Shown here piece by piece: positions 38,284-47,206 of a stretch of DNA of 64,000 bases. Source of the DNA: JALZUE01 sp051251725 (GTDB taxonomy: Bacteria; Pseudomonadota; Gammaproteobacteria; Enterobacterales; Alteromonadaceae). The notes under the pieces were generated by a model that saw nothing but the letters and a program-made list of their open reading frames with translations, made no database searches and was not told where the DNA came from. The position numbers and the translations under genes were made by a program. The stretch's first letter is position 1. Each line of letters begins with the position of its first letter. Location of the stretch: assembly GCA_051251725.1 (NCBI GenBank), contig JBPOFN010000025.1, forward strand, positions 1-64,000. Reading direction: 5' to 3'.

Positions 38284-39246
38284 TTGTTTTTTGAAGGTTC
38301 GGAAAAAAAAGCTGAAATATTAGTTGATAGCACACAACTGAATTTATTAACCGATATTAAAGACGACTTTTGGGCCGCCTTAGTTGATTGCTGCCATGCG
38401 CGAATTTTATCGTCGATGCAAAACGAGCACTGCAAAGCTTTTTTATTATCTGAGTCGAGTTTACTGATTTGGCAAGATCGGCTGTTAATATTAACTTGCG
38501 GTGTTACCCAGCTAACCAAGTCGATAGAATATTTTTTACAGCATTATGGCAGCGAAAAAATAAAACAATTAACCTATCAGCGTAAAAACGAATACTTTGC
38601 GCAAGCGCAGCCTAGTTGTTTTGGCGACGACATCAAATGCTTAGCTAAGTACTTTAACGGTAAAGCTTACCGCTTTGGCGAAATGGACAGCCACCACAAT
38701 TATATATTTCATAGTGACAATGGCTACGTTGCTGATAGCAAAGATAAATCTTACGAGTTTTTGGCCTATCAAATCAGCGCCGCAGCATCCGAAAAATTAA
38801 CTAAACCTAACTTGTCTGCGCAAGAAATTCGCCAGTTTTTATGCCTTGATGAATTATTACCTGGCTTTCTAATTGACGATTATGTTTTTGATCCTTATGG
38901 CTATTCTCTCAATGCGATAAAAGATCAGCAGCACTTAATTATTCATGTTACCCCGCAAGCAGACAGCAGCTATATTTCGTTTGAGTCAAATATTAATTTA
39001 ATTACACTGGCCGATAAAATTCTCGCGGTATTGTCACCTAAGTCATTTGATTTAATTAGCTTTAATGAAAGTAACTTCGCAGGTTTACTCACCACCCATA
39101 TTCCACCAGTATATCTAAGTAAATCGTTAGTGAGCGACACCTTAAGTAATGGTGCGTTAGTTAATGTTGCCAATTTTATTCGCCCTGAAAGCAAGTTCAG
39201 TAAAGCGGTAATGCTCGATATTGACAAAGAACATCACGCGCTTTAA
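38284..39246 (+). CDS. speD: S-adenosylmethionine decarboxylase, eukaryotic-type
   Basis: About 320 residues. The start is taken as TTG 38284, eight bases after GAGG; the open frame runs from TTG 38230. The protein aligns with human AdoMetDC rather than bacterial SpeD: it starts FFEGSEKKAEI (human FFEGTEKLLEV), has the self-cleavage site LSESS (second Ser of the motif becomes pyruvoyl), LTCGVTQL, and DPYGYSLNAI...IHVTPQADSSYISFE. It makes decarboxylated AdoMet, the aminopropyl donor for spermidine. It is divergent from speB, so the polyamine genes are grouped; no spermidine synthase is present here. Confidence 0.9.
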   Translation: MFFEGSEKKAEILVDSTQLNLLTDIKDDFWAALVDCCHARILSSMQNEHCKAFLLSESSLLIWQDRLLILTCGVTQLTKSIEYFLQHYGSEKIKQLTYQRKNEYFAQAQPSCFGDDIKCLAKYFNGKAYRFGEMDSHHNYIFHSDNGYVADSKDKSYEFLAYQISAAASEKLTKPNLSAQEIRQFLCLDELLPGFLIDDYVFDPYGYSLNAIKDQQHLIIHVTPQADSSYISFESNINLITLADKILAVLSPKSFDLISFNESNFAGLLTTHIPPVYLSKSLVSDTLSNGALVNVANFIRPESKFSKAVMLDIDKEHHAL

Positions 39247-39495
39247 CGAATTAAAGCAACTTTACGCCACACACAGACACTAAAATAACAAAGTTACGCC
39301 ACTGCGTTCAGCTGGTGCTTATGTTTTATTGTGGTTGTTTTTTTGGTTAGGGTTAGGGTTATGAAAATAATTCATCAAGTCCAAACTGACAGCTAACGTT
39401 ATGCTTATAGCTGCGCTAATATCAGGCACTTTCGCACTGTAACCTTGAGCTTAAACTTAAGCGAAACCAAGGCTATATAAGACAAAACCGATAAG
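39247..39495. other. Spacer after speD
   Basis: No supported gene. Two TTAGGG-like units lie at about 39345-39360; no terminator with a T tract was found. Confidence 0.4.
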
Positions 39496-39703
39496 TAATA
39501 CCAAGTGTCCATTAAGTTTTTTCCCACTCAGCGAGTATTAACAGACTTAGAGGCAAGGCATTGATTGAAGACGAAACTATGGATGGTGGAGGTAGAGCGG
39601 CTCAGGAGATAAAGTCGAAAATAACTATGTTTAAATAATTTTCCTTGTTTTAGCTCGCTAATGCAGCTCCGAGTTGGGAACAAACTTAATGGAATTGGTA
39701 TAA
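39496..39703. repeat. MITE-like repeat, copy 1
   Basis: About 208 bp bounded by imperfect inverted repeats of about 33 bp. The left end TAATACCAAG...TCCATTAAGTTT and the reverse complement of the right end, TTATACCAATTCCATTAAG, share TCCATTAAGTTT and TTCCC. It contains no coding region. A related element of nearly the same length lies at 57288-57496. Confidence 0.75.
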
Positions 39704-39835
39704 GACCCCCATGTTTGATATAACCCTAAACATGATAATAAGGGGATAGTGCAAAGTCGAGTGTAAGTTCATGTGAAAAATCGAGTTTTAATTTGACTAC
39801 TTAGAGCATAGCCAGTGTTATTTACACTGACTAAG

Positions 39836-39855
39836 CTTTACTTTACTTTACTTTA
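39836..39855. repeat. Pentamer repeat CTTTA, 4 copies
   Basis: Four perfect copies of CTTTA in the spacer 30 bp past the phzF-like stop codon. Confidence 0.85.
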
Positions 39856-39884
39856 CTTTATTTTATTTAAAACGGTTAAAAGCG

Positions 39885-40796
39885 CTATAAAAACATTTCA
39901 CCGTTACTGACTAATACTGCTTCGCCGCCAATTTTCACACTGACTTGTTGCTCTTGCGCGGCAAGGATCTCAACATGTAATTCACTTTTTCTACCGGCAT
40001 AAACGCCGCGCTGAGCAATGAAATTAAAGGGTAAGCTTTGACCAACAGCAAACTGATTTAAATACGCCGCAAAAGCAGGCATCGCCGCACCGATTGGTGG
40101 ATCTTCATGTAAACCAAAATTAGGCCCAACTAAACGACAATGAAAATGCTTTTGCCCCCTTTCTTCACTCATCGAAAATAAAAAGATCGCACTGGCAAAA
40201 GTCGCTGGCGCACTAGATGTCGCCCATGCTTTATAATCAAAATGAATACTACTTAATGACGCGCAATTATCAACGGGAATAAACAAATACGGTAAATGGC
40301 TGGCAACTAACAAAGGATGAAAATCATTGCTAATAAAGTGATAAGATTCGGTTGATAAAAATTCACTAAGCTCTTCAAGTGTTGGCGTAAACCTGTCTAT
40401 TTCTACCTTAGCTTGGCTGGTAAATTGTTGAAAAATCGGCTCACCTGCTTTGATTTCAACATTACAAGCGACATCACCGTAATTTTCTTTAATAACAAAG
40501 TCATTGCTACCTTCACTGAACTGTAACAAACCTAACTTTGCAATGGCATGAATGGCGCCAATAGTTGCGTGACCGCCAAAATCAAATTCTTTTTTCGCGT
40601 TAAATATTCGAATATTACAGGCTTGGTTTGCACTTGGCGCATTGGTAATAAAAACCGTTCGCCATAAATTAAACTCGCCGGCAATATTTTGCATTTGCTG
40701 CGCAGATAATGCTTTCGCATCAGGTACCACAGCTATTTGCGCGCCATTAAATGCCGTTGCTGTAAATACGTCTACGGTCAAAAAGTTACATGTCAT
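39885..40796 (-). CDS. PhzF-family isomerase-like protein
   Basis: 303 residues of the two-domain diaminopimelate-epimerase-like fold: start NFLTVDVFTATAFNGAQIAV, then FDFGGHATIGAIHAI and, in the second half, VGPNFGLHEDPPIGAAMPAFAAYL. Where PhzF proteins have the acid/base Glu in NxSETVF, this protein has NLWRTVFI, so the Glu is replaced by Arg. Substrate and activity are therefore uncertain. Monocistronic. Confidence 0.85.
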   Translation of the reverse strand: MTCNFLTVDVFTATAFNGAQIAVVPDAKALSAQQMQNIAGEFNLWRTVFITNAPSANQACNIRIFNAKKEFDFGGHATIGAIHAIAKLGLLQFSEGSNDFVIKENYGDVACNVEIKAGEPIFQQFTSQAKVEIDRFTPTLEELSEFLSTESYHFISNDFHPLLVASHLPYLFIPVDNCASLSSIHFDYKAWATSSAPATFASAIFLFSMSEERGQKHFHCRLVGPNFGLHEDPPIGAAMPAFAAYLNQFAVGQSLPFNFIAQRGVYAGRKSELHVEILAAQEQQVSVKIGGEAVLVSNGEMFL

Positions 40797-41110
40797 AGTT
40801 TATTCCCTCAACAAGATGCTGTTAAATTATTTATCAATAAGCATGTACCCTAGTTGAATATTTTTCCAATAAAATCAGTAAATAAAATCTATCTATTAGA
40901 TGTTAAGGCCCTGATATTAATATCGCGTTGAACACCCAAGCTTTATTTACTCGCCTAATTCAGCTTTAAAACATGAAGCCAACGCTTCACCTTATTATTT
41001 CAGTTAATCTTTATCTGCTGACAAATTTACCCAGCTTTACATTGTTAACTATATGCAATTAGCTATAATTCTGAAATAATGATTTATCCTAATTTTTCCG
41101 GCGCTAAGCT
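40797..41110. other. Divergent promoter region
   Basis: 314 bp between the phzF-like gene and the GH117 gene. No GalR-like operator or inverted repeat was seen. Confidence 0.45.
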
Positions 41111-42391
41111 ATGAAACCATTAACCCAGTCCATCCATTTGATCTTATTTTTATTCTTTCTGCTGTTTAGTACTCAAAATTCAGCACAAGAACATCAGCCT
41201 TTTCCTTTTGAGCTGCCCAAGACAAAACCTCAGCAGCCACTTAGCGAAGCTATTAATCGTTTATATGAGCAATATGACGCGCCTACCTATCGCACTAATG
41301 AGCTTTTTAGCCAATTTCGATATACCCGCCTCAATGGTTTTGATTACCGTAATGGCAACGGCACGATTAGCCGCCGCGATCCTACTAAAGTGATTAAAGC
41401 CAACGGCCAGTATTATGTGTGGTACACCCGACGCGATACCGAAACGCCGCCCAGAGGCGCAAAGTTAGGCACCGATGTTATTCCATCAAGCGATTGGGAT
41501 TTATCAGAAATTTGGTATGCAACCAGTAAAGACGGTTTTAATTGGCAAGAGCAAGGCGTGGCTATTGAGCGACCTGAAAAACCCAATGTGGGCTGGCGCT
41601 CAGTTTCAACCCCTGATATTCTAGTTTGGAAAGGCAAATATTATTTGTACTACCAAGGCTTTTTAGAAATGTCCGGTAAACGCGGTGATGATTGTCCTGT
41701 TACTGTGTCAGTTGCCGACTCACCCAATGGCCCATGGAAAGCAACGAATAAAATTGTTATACCTAATGGTCCAGAAGGCGCTTGGGACAGTAAGTCGATT
41801 CACGACCCTTACCCACTCGTTCATAACGGAAAAATCTATCTTTATTACAAATCAGATTTTGGCACTAATCGCGATTTGATCCGCATGCAAGGTGTCGCAA
41901 CTGCTGATGATCCGCTTGGACCCTTTACCAAAAGCCCATTAAATCCGGTACTTAACTCTGGTCACGAAACTACTTTATTTCCATGGAAAGAAGGTATTGC
42001 CGCATTAGTGATCAGGCATGGTAACGAGCACAATACAATTCAATATGCCCCTGATGGCGTCAATTTCCATGTCGAAACCAATGTTTCGATGATGCCGGTT
42101 GCTGCTGGCCCTTATATTCCTGATGCTTTTACTGATACTAAAAACGGTAAAGGAATTTTATGGGGCATATCTCACTTTGCTCATCAAGGAACTCGTTCGC
42201 AACGACACAGCATTTTAGCAAGATTTGATTGTGAATTACATCAAGATAAACATGAGCGTTTTATGAAAGATACGGAATATTTTCTTGATGCTGAGATCTA
42301 TTTTTCTAAAGGCTTAGGCAATAGCAAACAAAGTCGAATACAAATGGGAATTGATGAACTCAAGAATAATGAACTAAAAAATAGTAACTAA
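41111..42391 (+). CDS. GH117 alpha-1,3-L-neoagarooligosaccharide hydrolase, exported
   Basis: 426 residues: signal peptide (about 1-25) and a five-bladed propeller. It follows the GH117 family closely: YEQYDAPTYRTNELFSQF, TISRRDP (putative base D90), WDLSEIWYATSKDGF, VGWRSVSTPDILVWKGKYY, SIHDPYP and SGHETTLFPWKEG. GH117 removes 3,6-anhydro-L-galactose from neoagaro-oligosaccharides, the last step of agar breakdown, so the organism probably feeds on red algae. The convergent neighbours galK and galT would use the D-galactose released. No agarase is in the window. Confidence 0.92.
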   Translation: MKPLTQSIHLILFLFFLLFSTQNSAQEHQPFPFELPKTKPQQPLSEAINRLYEQYDAPTYRTNELFSQFRYTRLNGFDYRNGNGTISRRDPTKVIKANGQYYVWYTRRDTETPPRGAKLGTDVIPSSDWDLSEIWYATSKDGFNWQEQGVAIERPEKPNVGWRSVSTPDILVWKGKYYLYYQGFLEMSGKRGDDCPVTVSVADSPNGPWKATNKIVIPNGPEGAWDSKSIHDPYPLVHNGKIYLYYKSDFGTNRDLIRMQGVATADDPLGPFTKSPLNPVLNSGHETTLFPWKEGIAALVIRHGNEHNTIQYAPDGVNFHVETNVSMMPVAAGPYIPDAFTDTKNGKGILWGISHFAHQGTRSQRHSILARFDCELHQDKHERFMKDTEYFLDAEIYFSKGLGNSKQSRIQMGIDELKNNELKNSN

Positions 42392-42417
42392 AGCCAAGTG
42401 AGTAAATGCAAGTTAAT

Positions 42418-42447
42418 AAAAAGCCAGCAATTGTTGCTGGCTTTTTT
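42418..42447. terminator. Bidirectional terminator between GH117 and galK
   Basis: AAAGCCAGCAA (42420-42430) and TTGCTGGCTTT (42434-42444) close a 3-nt loop and are followed by a T run. The A run on the other side lets it serve galK too. Confidence 0.9.
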
Positions 42448-42487
42448 AATTCCCTCAATAAATGATGAGAGTAAGTAATGAAAGTGA

Positions 42488-43648
42488 TTAGCTAACAGAA
42501 ACTAAGCTTGCGCCTTCTTCAGCTGAACAAACAAATACACTTGGTTGTAAACCTGATTTTGCAGGGTATTCACGTTCAACAGTCGCAATAACTTGCTCAA
42601 CCATAGCATCAGGTACAATTGAAACAACACAGCCGCCAAAACCGCCGCCAGTCATACGTACGCCGCCCTGAATACCAATAACGTTTTTAATGATTTCCAC
42701 TAAGCTGTCGATTTCAGGTACGGTAATTTCAAAATCATCACGCATCGACGCATGAGACTCAGCCATTAGCTGTTGTAAAGTAGTAATGTCGTTATTTTGC
42801 ATTGCCGTTGCTGCAGCGACTGTGCGATCATTTTCAGTAATAACATGGCGAGCACGTTTAGCTGTCATTTCATCAAGTTCACTTTCACGCGCTTTAAATG
42901 TTTCAATCGAAACATCACGTAAAGCTTTAACACCAAAAAATTTGGCAGCTGCTTCACATTGCTCACGACGAGTATTGTATTCGCTGTCGACTAAACCGCG
43001 TTTTTTGTTTGAATTAACAATAACAATGCTCATACCTTTAGGTAATGAAACCGGCGTAGTTTCTAAGCTACGACAATCAATTAATAACGCATGATCTTTT
43101 TTCGCTTCAGCAGAAATTAATTGGTCCATAATGCCGCAGTTACAACCAACAAACTGGTTTTCTGCTTCTTGACCATTTAAAGCAATGTCTTGTTGGCTAA
43201 TGTCTAAGTTATATAATTCTTTAAACGTTTGACCAATAACAACTTCTAATGCTGCTGATGAACTTAAGCCAGCGCCTTGTGGCACGTTACCGCTTACCGC
43301 AATATCTGCGCCGTTAAATTCATAACCACGTAGTTGTAAATGTTTTACCACGCCGCGAATATAATTTGCCCAGTCTTGCTCGGTAGCCACAATAGGCTCA
43401 GCAATTGAGAAGCTATCTTGCGCATTGTCATAATCAACAGAGATCACGTTCACTTGCTTGTCTGACCGTGGCTTAGCCGCGACTACTGCTTGGTAATTGA
43501 TTGCACTAGGTAATACAAAACCGTCGTTATAATCAGTATGTTCACCAATTAAGTTAACGCGTCCTGGCGCTTGAATAATGTGACTTGGCGAATAACCTAA
43601 CACTTGTGAAAAAGCATTTTGTACTTTATTAATTAAATCTGCCGACAT
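42488..43648 (-). CDS. galK: Galactokinase
   Basis: 386 residues of the GHMP kinase superfamily. Seen: the galactokinase signature PGRVNLIGEHTDYNDGFVLP, the ATP loop PQGAGLSSSAALEV (about 125) and the C-terminal GGFGGCVVS. It phosphorylates D-galactose to galactose-1-phosphate. It lies downstream of galT with a 114-bp gap and probably shares its promoter and the GalR-type operator. Confidence 0.96.
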   Translation of the reverse strand: MSADLINKVQNAFSQVLGYSPSHIIQAPGRVNLIGEHTDYNDGFVLPSAINYQAVVAAKPRSDKQVNVISVDYDNAQDSFSIAEPIVATEQDWANYIRGVVKHLQLRGYEFNGADIAVSGNVPQGAGLSSSAALEVVIGQTFKELYNLDISQQDIALNGQEAENQFVGCNCGIMDQLISAEAKKDHALLIDCRSLETTPVSLPKGMSIVIVNSNKKRGLVDSEYNTRREQCEAAAKFFGVKALRDVSIETFKARESELDEMTAKRARHVITENDRTVAAATAMQNNDITTLQQLMAESHASMRDDFEITVPEIDSLVEIIKNVIGIQGGVRMTGGGFGGCVVSIVPDAMVEQVIATVEREYPAKSGLQPSVFVCSAEEGASLVSVS

Positions 43649-43762
43649 GATAATCTACTCTTCTAACTGTTTAACCTAACCATTGGCAATTAATAACTCT
43701 GCCAATGGTCGTGGATGATTTTTAGTGCTTGTTTAGCTTTATTTTTGAACTGTACTATTGGC

Positions 43763-44806
43763 TTACTTTTCAGCTTTGTAATGAACATCTGAGACCGCAC
43801 GTAAACGCTCAGCGGCTTGCTCAGCTGTTAAATCACGTTGTGCTTCTGCCATCATTTCATAACCAACCATAAATTTACGTACCGTTGCCGAACGTAATAA
43901 TGGCGGGAAAAAACTTGCGTGTAATGTCCACTCTGAATGATCTTCACCGTCATAAGGTGCGCCATGCCAGCCCATTGAATAAGGAAAAGAACTATTAAAC
44001 AAGTTGTCATATTTAGTGGTAATTTGTTTTAAAATATCCGCTAAACTCGCCGCTTGCTCTGCATTTAAATCAGTAATGCGTTGTGCTGCAAATCTTGGTA
44101 ATAATAAGGTTTCAAATGGCCATGCTGCCCAATAAGGAACCACTACTGCCCAATCGTCGTTGCTAACAACAACACGTTCGCCGCTTTCCATTTCACGAGC
44201 AACATAATCTAATAATAAAGTGCTGCCATGAGTATTTTGATACTCAGTTAACGCCACTTGTTTTTTCGCTACTAATGTTGGTAATTGGTTTTGAGCCCAA
44301 ATTTGCCCGTGCGGATGCGGGTTTGAACACCCCATTACCGCGCCTTTATTTTCAAAAACTTGGATCCAGTTATATTGACCTGATAATTCGTTACATTGCT
44401 GCTGCCAAGTTTCAACTATTTTGACAATCTCTGGCGCTGACAATTCAGGTAACGTTTTGCTGTGATCTGGCGAGAAACAAATAACACGGCTTTCGCCCTG
44501 CTCGGTGGCCATTTTAAATAATGGATCGTCAGACGAAGCTATTGGCGTGTCTTCACGAAGTGCAGCAAAATCATTTTTGAACACGAAAGTTTCGGTATAT
44601 TTAGGATTTACTTCGCCATTAATGCGGGTATTGCCTGAACATAAAAAACAGCTTTCGTCGTGCGCCGGTCTTACTTCTTCGTCAAGTGTTTCCACTTGGC
44701 CTTGCCAAGGACGTTTGGCACGGTGCGGAGAAACCAATACCCATTCATTAATTAATGGGTTAAATCGGCGATGCGGATGTTCAGTGGGATCAAATACAGT
44801 GTCCAT
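43763..44806 (-). CDS. galT: Galactose-1-phosphate uridylyltransferase
   Basis: 347 residues from ATG 44806, preceded by GGA; a TTG start at 44830 is less likely. The HIT-like fold has the active-site NPHPHGQIW, with the nucleophilic His between the two prolines, and CFLCSGN for the structural metal. It transfers UMP from UDP-glucose in the Leloir pathway. galE and galM are not here. First gene of the galT-galK unit, divergent from the LacI-family gene. Confidence 0.95.
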   Translation of the reverse strand: MDTVFDPTEHPHRRFNPLINEWVLVSPHRAKRPWQGQVETLDEEVRPAHDESCFLCSGNTRINGEVNPKYTETFVFKNDFAALREDTPIASSDDPLFKMATEQGESRVICFSPDHSKTLPELSAPEIVKIVETWQQQCNELSGQYNWIQVFENKGAVMGCSNPHPHGQIWAQNQLPTLVAKKQVALTEYQNTHGSTLLLDYVAREMESGERVVVSNDDWAVVVPYWAAWPFETLLLPRFAAQRITDLNAEQAASLADILKQITTKYDNLFNSSFPYSMGWHGAPYDGEDHSEWTLHASFFPPLLRSATVRKFMVGYEMMAEAQRDLTAEQAAERLRAVSDVHYKAEK

Positions 44807-44839
44807 AACTAGTCCAATAATGGTTAACAATGCAAAAAG

Positions 44840-44853
44840 TGTAAACGTTTACA
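44840..44853. promoter_or_regulatory. GalR-type operator, perfect palindrome
   Basis: TGTAAACGTTTACA is a perfect 14-bp palindrome with the CG centre typical of LacI-family operators. It lies 34 bp upstream of galT and between galT and the divergent regulator gene. Confidence 0.85.
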
Positions 44854-44939
44854 TTTTTTCTTGCAAGTATTATTTGCGAATATTAATTAAGCTATTAACA
44901 ATCATAGTAAATATAGCTATGATGGCAACCACTAAAAAT

Positions 44940-44953
44940 AATAACGTTTACAT
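44940..44953. promoter_or_regulatory. Second, imperfect GalR-type operator
   Basis: AATAACGTTTACAT immediately precedes the regulator ATG and repeats the right half of the 44840 site. Exactly 100 bp separate the two centres, which would allow looping and autorepression. Confidence 0.6.
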
Positions 44954-45961
44954 ATGTCTACTATTAAAGATATCGCTAGAGTTTCGGGGGTTTCAATTGC
45001 CACCGTTTCACGCGTGATCAATAACGGCCCGAAAGTTAGCACTAAGACCCGAGATAAAGTCACTAAAGTGATGAATGACTTAGGTTATTCGCCAAATGCT
45101 AATGCTCGAGCTTTAGTAACACAAAAAAGTACCACCATAGGTGTGGTAGTGCCTGCGCTGACCGATCCCTTTTTTGCTTCACTGGCCAGTGGCGTTGAAA
45201 AAATAGCAAGAGCACAAAATATGCAACTGTTATTAAGTACTGCCCTTTTGACCGCAGAATCAGAGCGCCAAGCGATTAATTTATTAATTGAGCGCCGCTG
45301 CCAATCGATTATTATTCATAGTAAAAAGTTACCCGATGCCGAGCTCATTGCTCTTTGTAATAAAATTCCAGGCTTAGTGATTATCGACCGAGTGATTGAA
45401 GAAATTAAACACAAGTGTGTTTGGATTGATAACCATGAAGGCGGAAAAATTGCGGCTCGGCATTTAATCGCAATGTCCCATAAAAATGTCGCCTGTATCA
45501 GCAGTAATTACACCATTGAAGATCCTATTTTACGCTTAGATGGTTTTCGCGATGAACTGCAAAAATCAGGCATTACGCTTGATAAACAATTAATTGAATA
45601 CGCCGAACCCAGCTTACAAGGCGGTGAAATTGCCACGCAAAAGTTATTAGCGTCAAAACAGCCCTTTTCCGCCATTTTTGTTTATAACGATGCCATGGCC
45701 ATTGGCGCGATTTCAACCTTAGAAGATAATGGTTTTGATGTGCCGAATAATATTTCTATTATTGGTTTTGATGATGTTTTACTTTCGCGCTACTCAAGAC
45801 CTAAGTTAACCACACTGCATTACCCAATAGAAGAAATGGCTGAGCAAGCAACTAAGCTTTCGCTTAACCTTTTAAATAATGAAGCGGTAGACAAAGTCGA
45901 TGGTTATAAATATATTCCAAGGTTAGTAAAACGAGAGTCAACCAGCGTTAAAGTCAATTAA
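44954..45961 (+). CDS. LacI-family regulator of galactose genes (GalR-like)
   Basis: 335 residues: a LacI helix-turn-helix (IKDIARVSGVSIATVSRVIN, residues about 4-23) with hinge, then a periplasmic-binding-like sensor domain (TIGVVVPALTDPFFASLASG ... ISIIGFDDVLLSRYSRPKLTTL). It is divergent from galT-galK with two operator-like sites between, so repression of the gal unit relieved by a galactose-related inducer is inferred. The gene ends in a palindromic hairpin. Confidence 0.9.
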   Translation: MSTIKDIARVSGVSIATVSRVINNGPKVSTKTRDKVTKVMNDLGYSPNANARALVTQKSTTIGVVVPALTDPFFASLASGVEKIARAQNMQLLLSTALLTAESERQAINLLIERRCQSIIIHSKKLPDAELIALCNKIPGLVIIDRVIEEIKHKCVWIDNHEGGKIAARHLIAMSHKNVACISSNYTIEDPILRLDGFRDELQKSGITLDKQLIEYAEPSLQGGEIATQKLLASKQPFSAIFVYNDAMAIGAISTLEDNGFDVPNNISIIGFDDVLLSRYSRPKLTTLHYPIEEMAEQATKLSLNLLNNEAVDKVDGYKYIPRLVKRESTSVKVN

Positions 45962-45978
45962 CCGCCCGGTTAATTGAC
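45953..45978 (+). terminator. Perfect 12-bp inverted repeat at the end of the galR-like gene
   Basis: GTCAATTAACCG (45953-45964) and CGGTTAATTGAC (45967-45978) flank a 2-nt centre and overlap the stop codon. The following bases are pyrimidine-rich, a likely terminator. Confidence 0.65.
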
Positions 45979-46064
45979 TTTCCCCTTTCTCACTTTTCTT
46001 ACTTCACCTCCGGCAATATCCGATGGAATTTTTGAGGTCAGATAAGTTAATATTAGAGTCGGTT

Positions 46065-46967
46065 TTAGGCTGGTGATTTTAAATCAAATATCTGTTTTTT
46101 CTCTTCAACTAAGGCTAAAAATGCGGCCAATTTCGGCGGCTTATTTAAACCAATACGATAAACCACAGAAATAGGCAAATCATCGTTTATCCAATGCGGT
46201 AAAACATGACAAAGTTTACCCGATTGAATGTCACCTCTGACCGAAAGCCAGGGCATTTGCGCAACACCTACACCGCCAATTACCGCATTTTTTAAAGCTT
46301 CCATATCACTACATTGAAAAGTTGTTGGCATGGGTAAGTTATAAACTTGCTGATCTTTTTTTAGTTGCCAATGCACCACTGTGGTAGAAAATATTTGTGC
46401 ACATCGATGGCCGGTTAAATCCTCGGGCTTATTAATCGCGCCGGCATTTTTTATATACGACGGCGCCGCGACAACCACGCGATTAGCTAAACCTAAGGGT
46501 TTTTCAATAAGCGATTGATCACGGTTTTTTCCCATGCGAAATGCTAAATCGAGTCCTTGTTTGAACAAGTCTTCATAGTCATACGACAATTTAAGCGTGA
46601 CTGACACTTCTGGCCATTTGGCTAAAAAAGCTGGAATAATCTCGGTTGAAATATACCGCCCTAACGTAGGCGGCGCGGCAATGCGTAATTGTCCGTTTAC
46701 TGTTGGTTGCAATGTTTGCATGTCTGCAACTATATGTTTTGCTTCGTCGAGTAACGATTGCGCCCTAGCGTATAATATTTCTCCCGCTTCTGTTAACAAC
46801 ACCACGCGAGATGAACGCTCAAATAATTTAATACCTAAGTTATGCTCTAGTTTTGAAATTGCTTTACTCAAAGCTGATTTAGGGATCTCTAACTGCGTTG
46901 CCGCCTTGGTAAAATTAAGCGTGTCGGCAGTGACAACAAAATAACGCAGCGCCTTTAATTCCATCAT
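46065..46967 (-). CDS. LysR-family transcriptional regulator
   Basis: 300 residues: LysR winged helix at 1-60 (ALRYFVVTADTLNFTKAATQLEIPKSALSKAISKLE) and a type-2 periplasmic-binding-like effector domain (about 90-290). It is divergent from a zinc alcohol dehydrogenase gene, its probable target, with overlapping inverted repeats between. The subgroup resembles regulators of aldehyde- or quinone-stress reductases; inducer unknown. Confidence 0.9.
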   Translation of the reverse strand: MMELKALRYFVVTADTLNFTKAATQLEIPKSALSKAISKLEHNLGIKLFERSSRVVLLTEAGEILYARAQSLLDEAKHIVADMQTLQPTVNGQLRIAAPPTLGRYISTEIIPAFLAKWPEVSVTLKLSYDYEDLFKQGLDLAFRMGKNRDQSLIEKPLGLANRVVVAAPSYIKNAGAINKPEDLTGHRCAQIFSTTVVHWQLKKDQQVYNLPMPTTFQCSDMEALKNAVIGGVGVAQMPWLSVRGDIQSGKLCHVLPHWINDDLPISVVYRIGLNKPPKLAAFLALVEEKKQIFDLKSPA

Positions 46968-47018
46968 AGCAATTTATTTCCTGTCTCTAAGTTAGCTTGA
47001 ATTATGGTTATTTACGCT

Positions 47019-47066
47019 ATCGTTTCCAAAAGTGAAACAATAGATTTCTTTTTATCATATTGTTTC
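47019..47066. promoter_or_regulatory. Candidate LysR operator
   Basis: GTTTC (47022-47026) -N7- GAAAC (47034-47038) sits within AT-GTTTC-N7-GAAAC-AT symmetry. The GAAACAAT arm can also pair with ATTGTTTC at 47059-47066. It lies 52 bp from the LysR start. Confidence 0.5.
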
Positions 47067-47206
47067 TTTGTTACTAAAGCACGATACTTTTGTTCTTCAC
47101 TTTTTATTTATATTATTTTTTATTCGTCATCAGTAGCACTTTTAGTCAGTAACCGCCGCTGATGATCAGTAAAACCCGACAACGCAATAACCTATTGGAG
47201 AGTTAG

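Noticed and set aside
39345..39362. Telomere-like TTAGGG repeats
   Set aside because: Only two units in a spacer; chance in AT-rich DNA and not meaningful in a bacterium.
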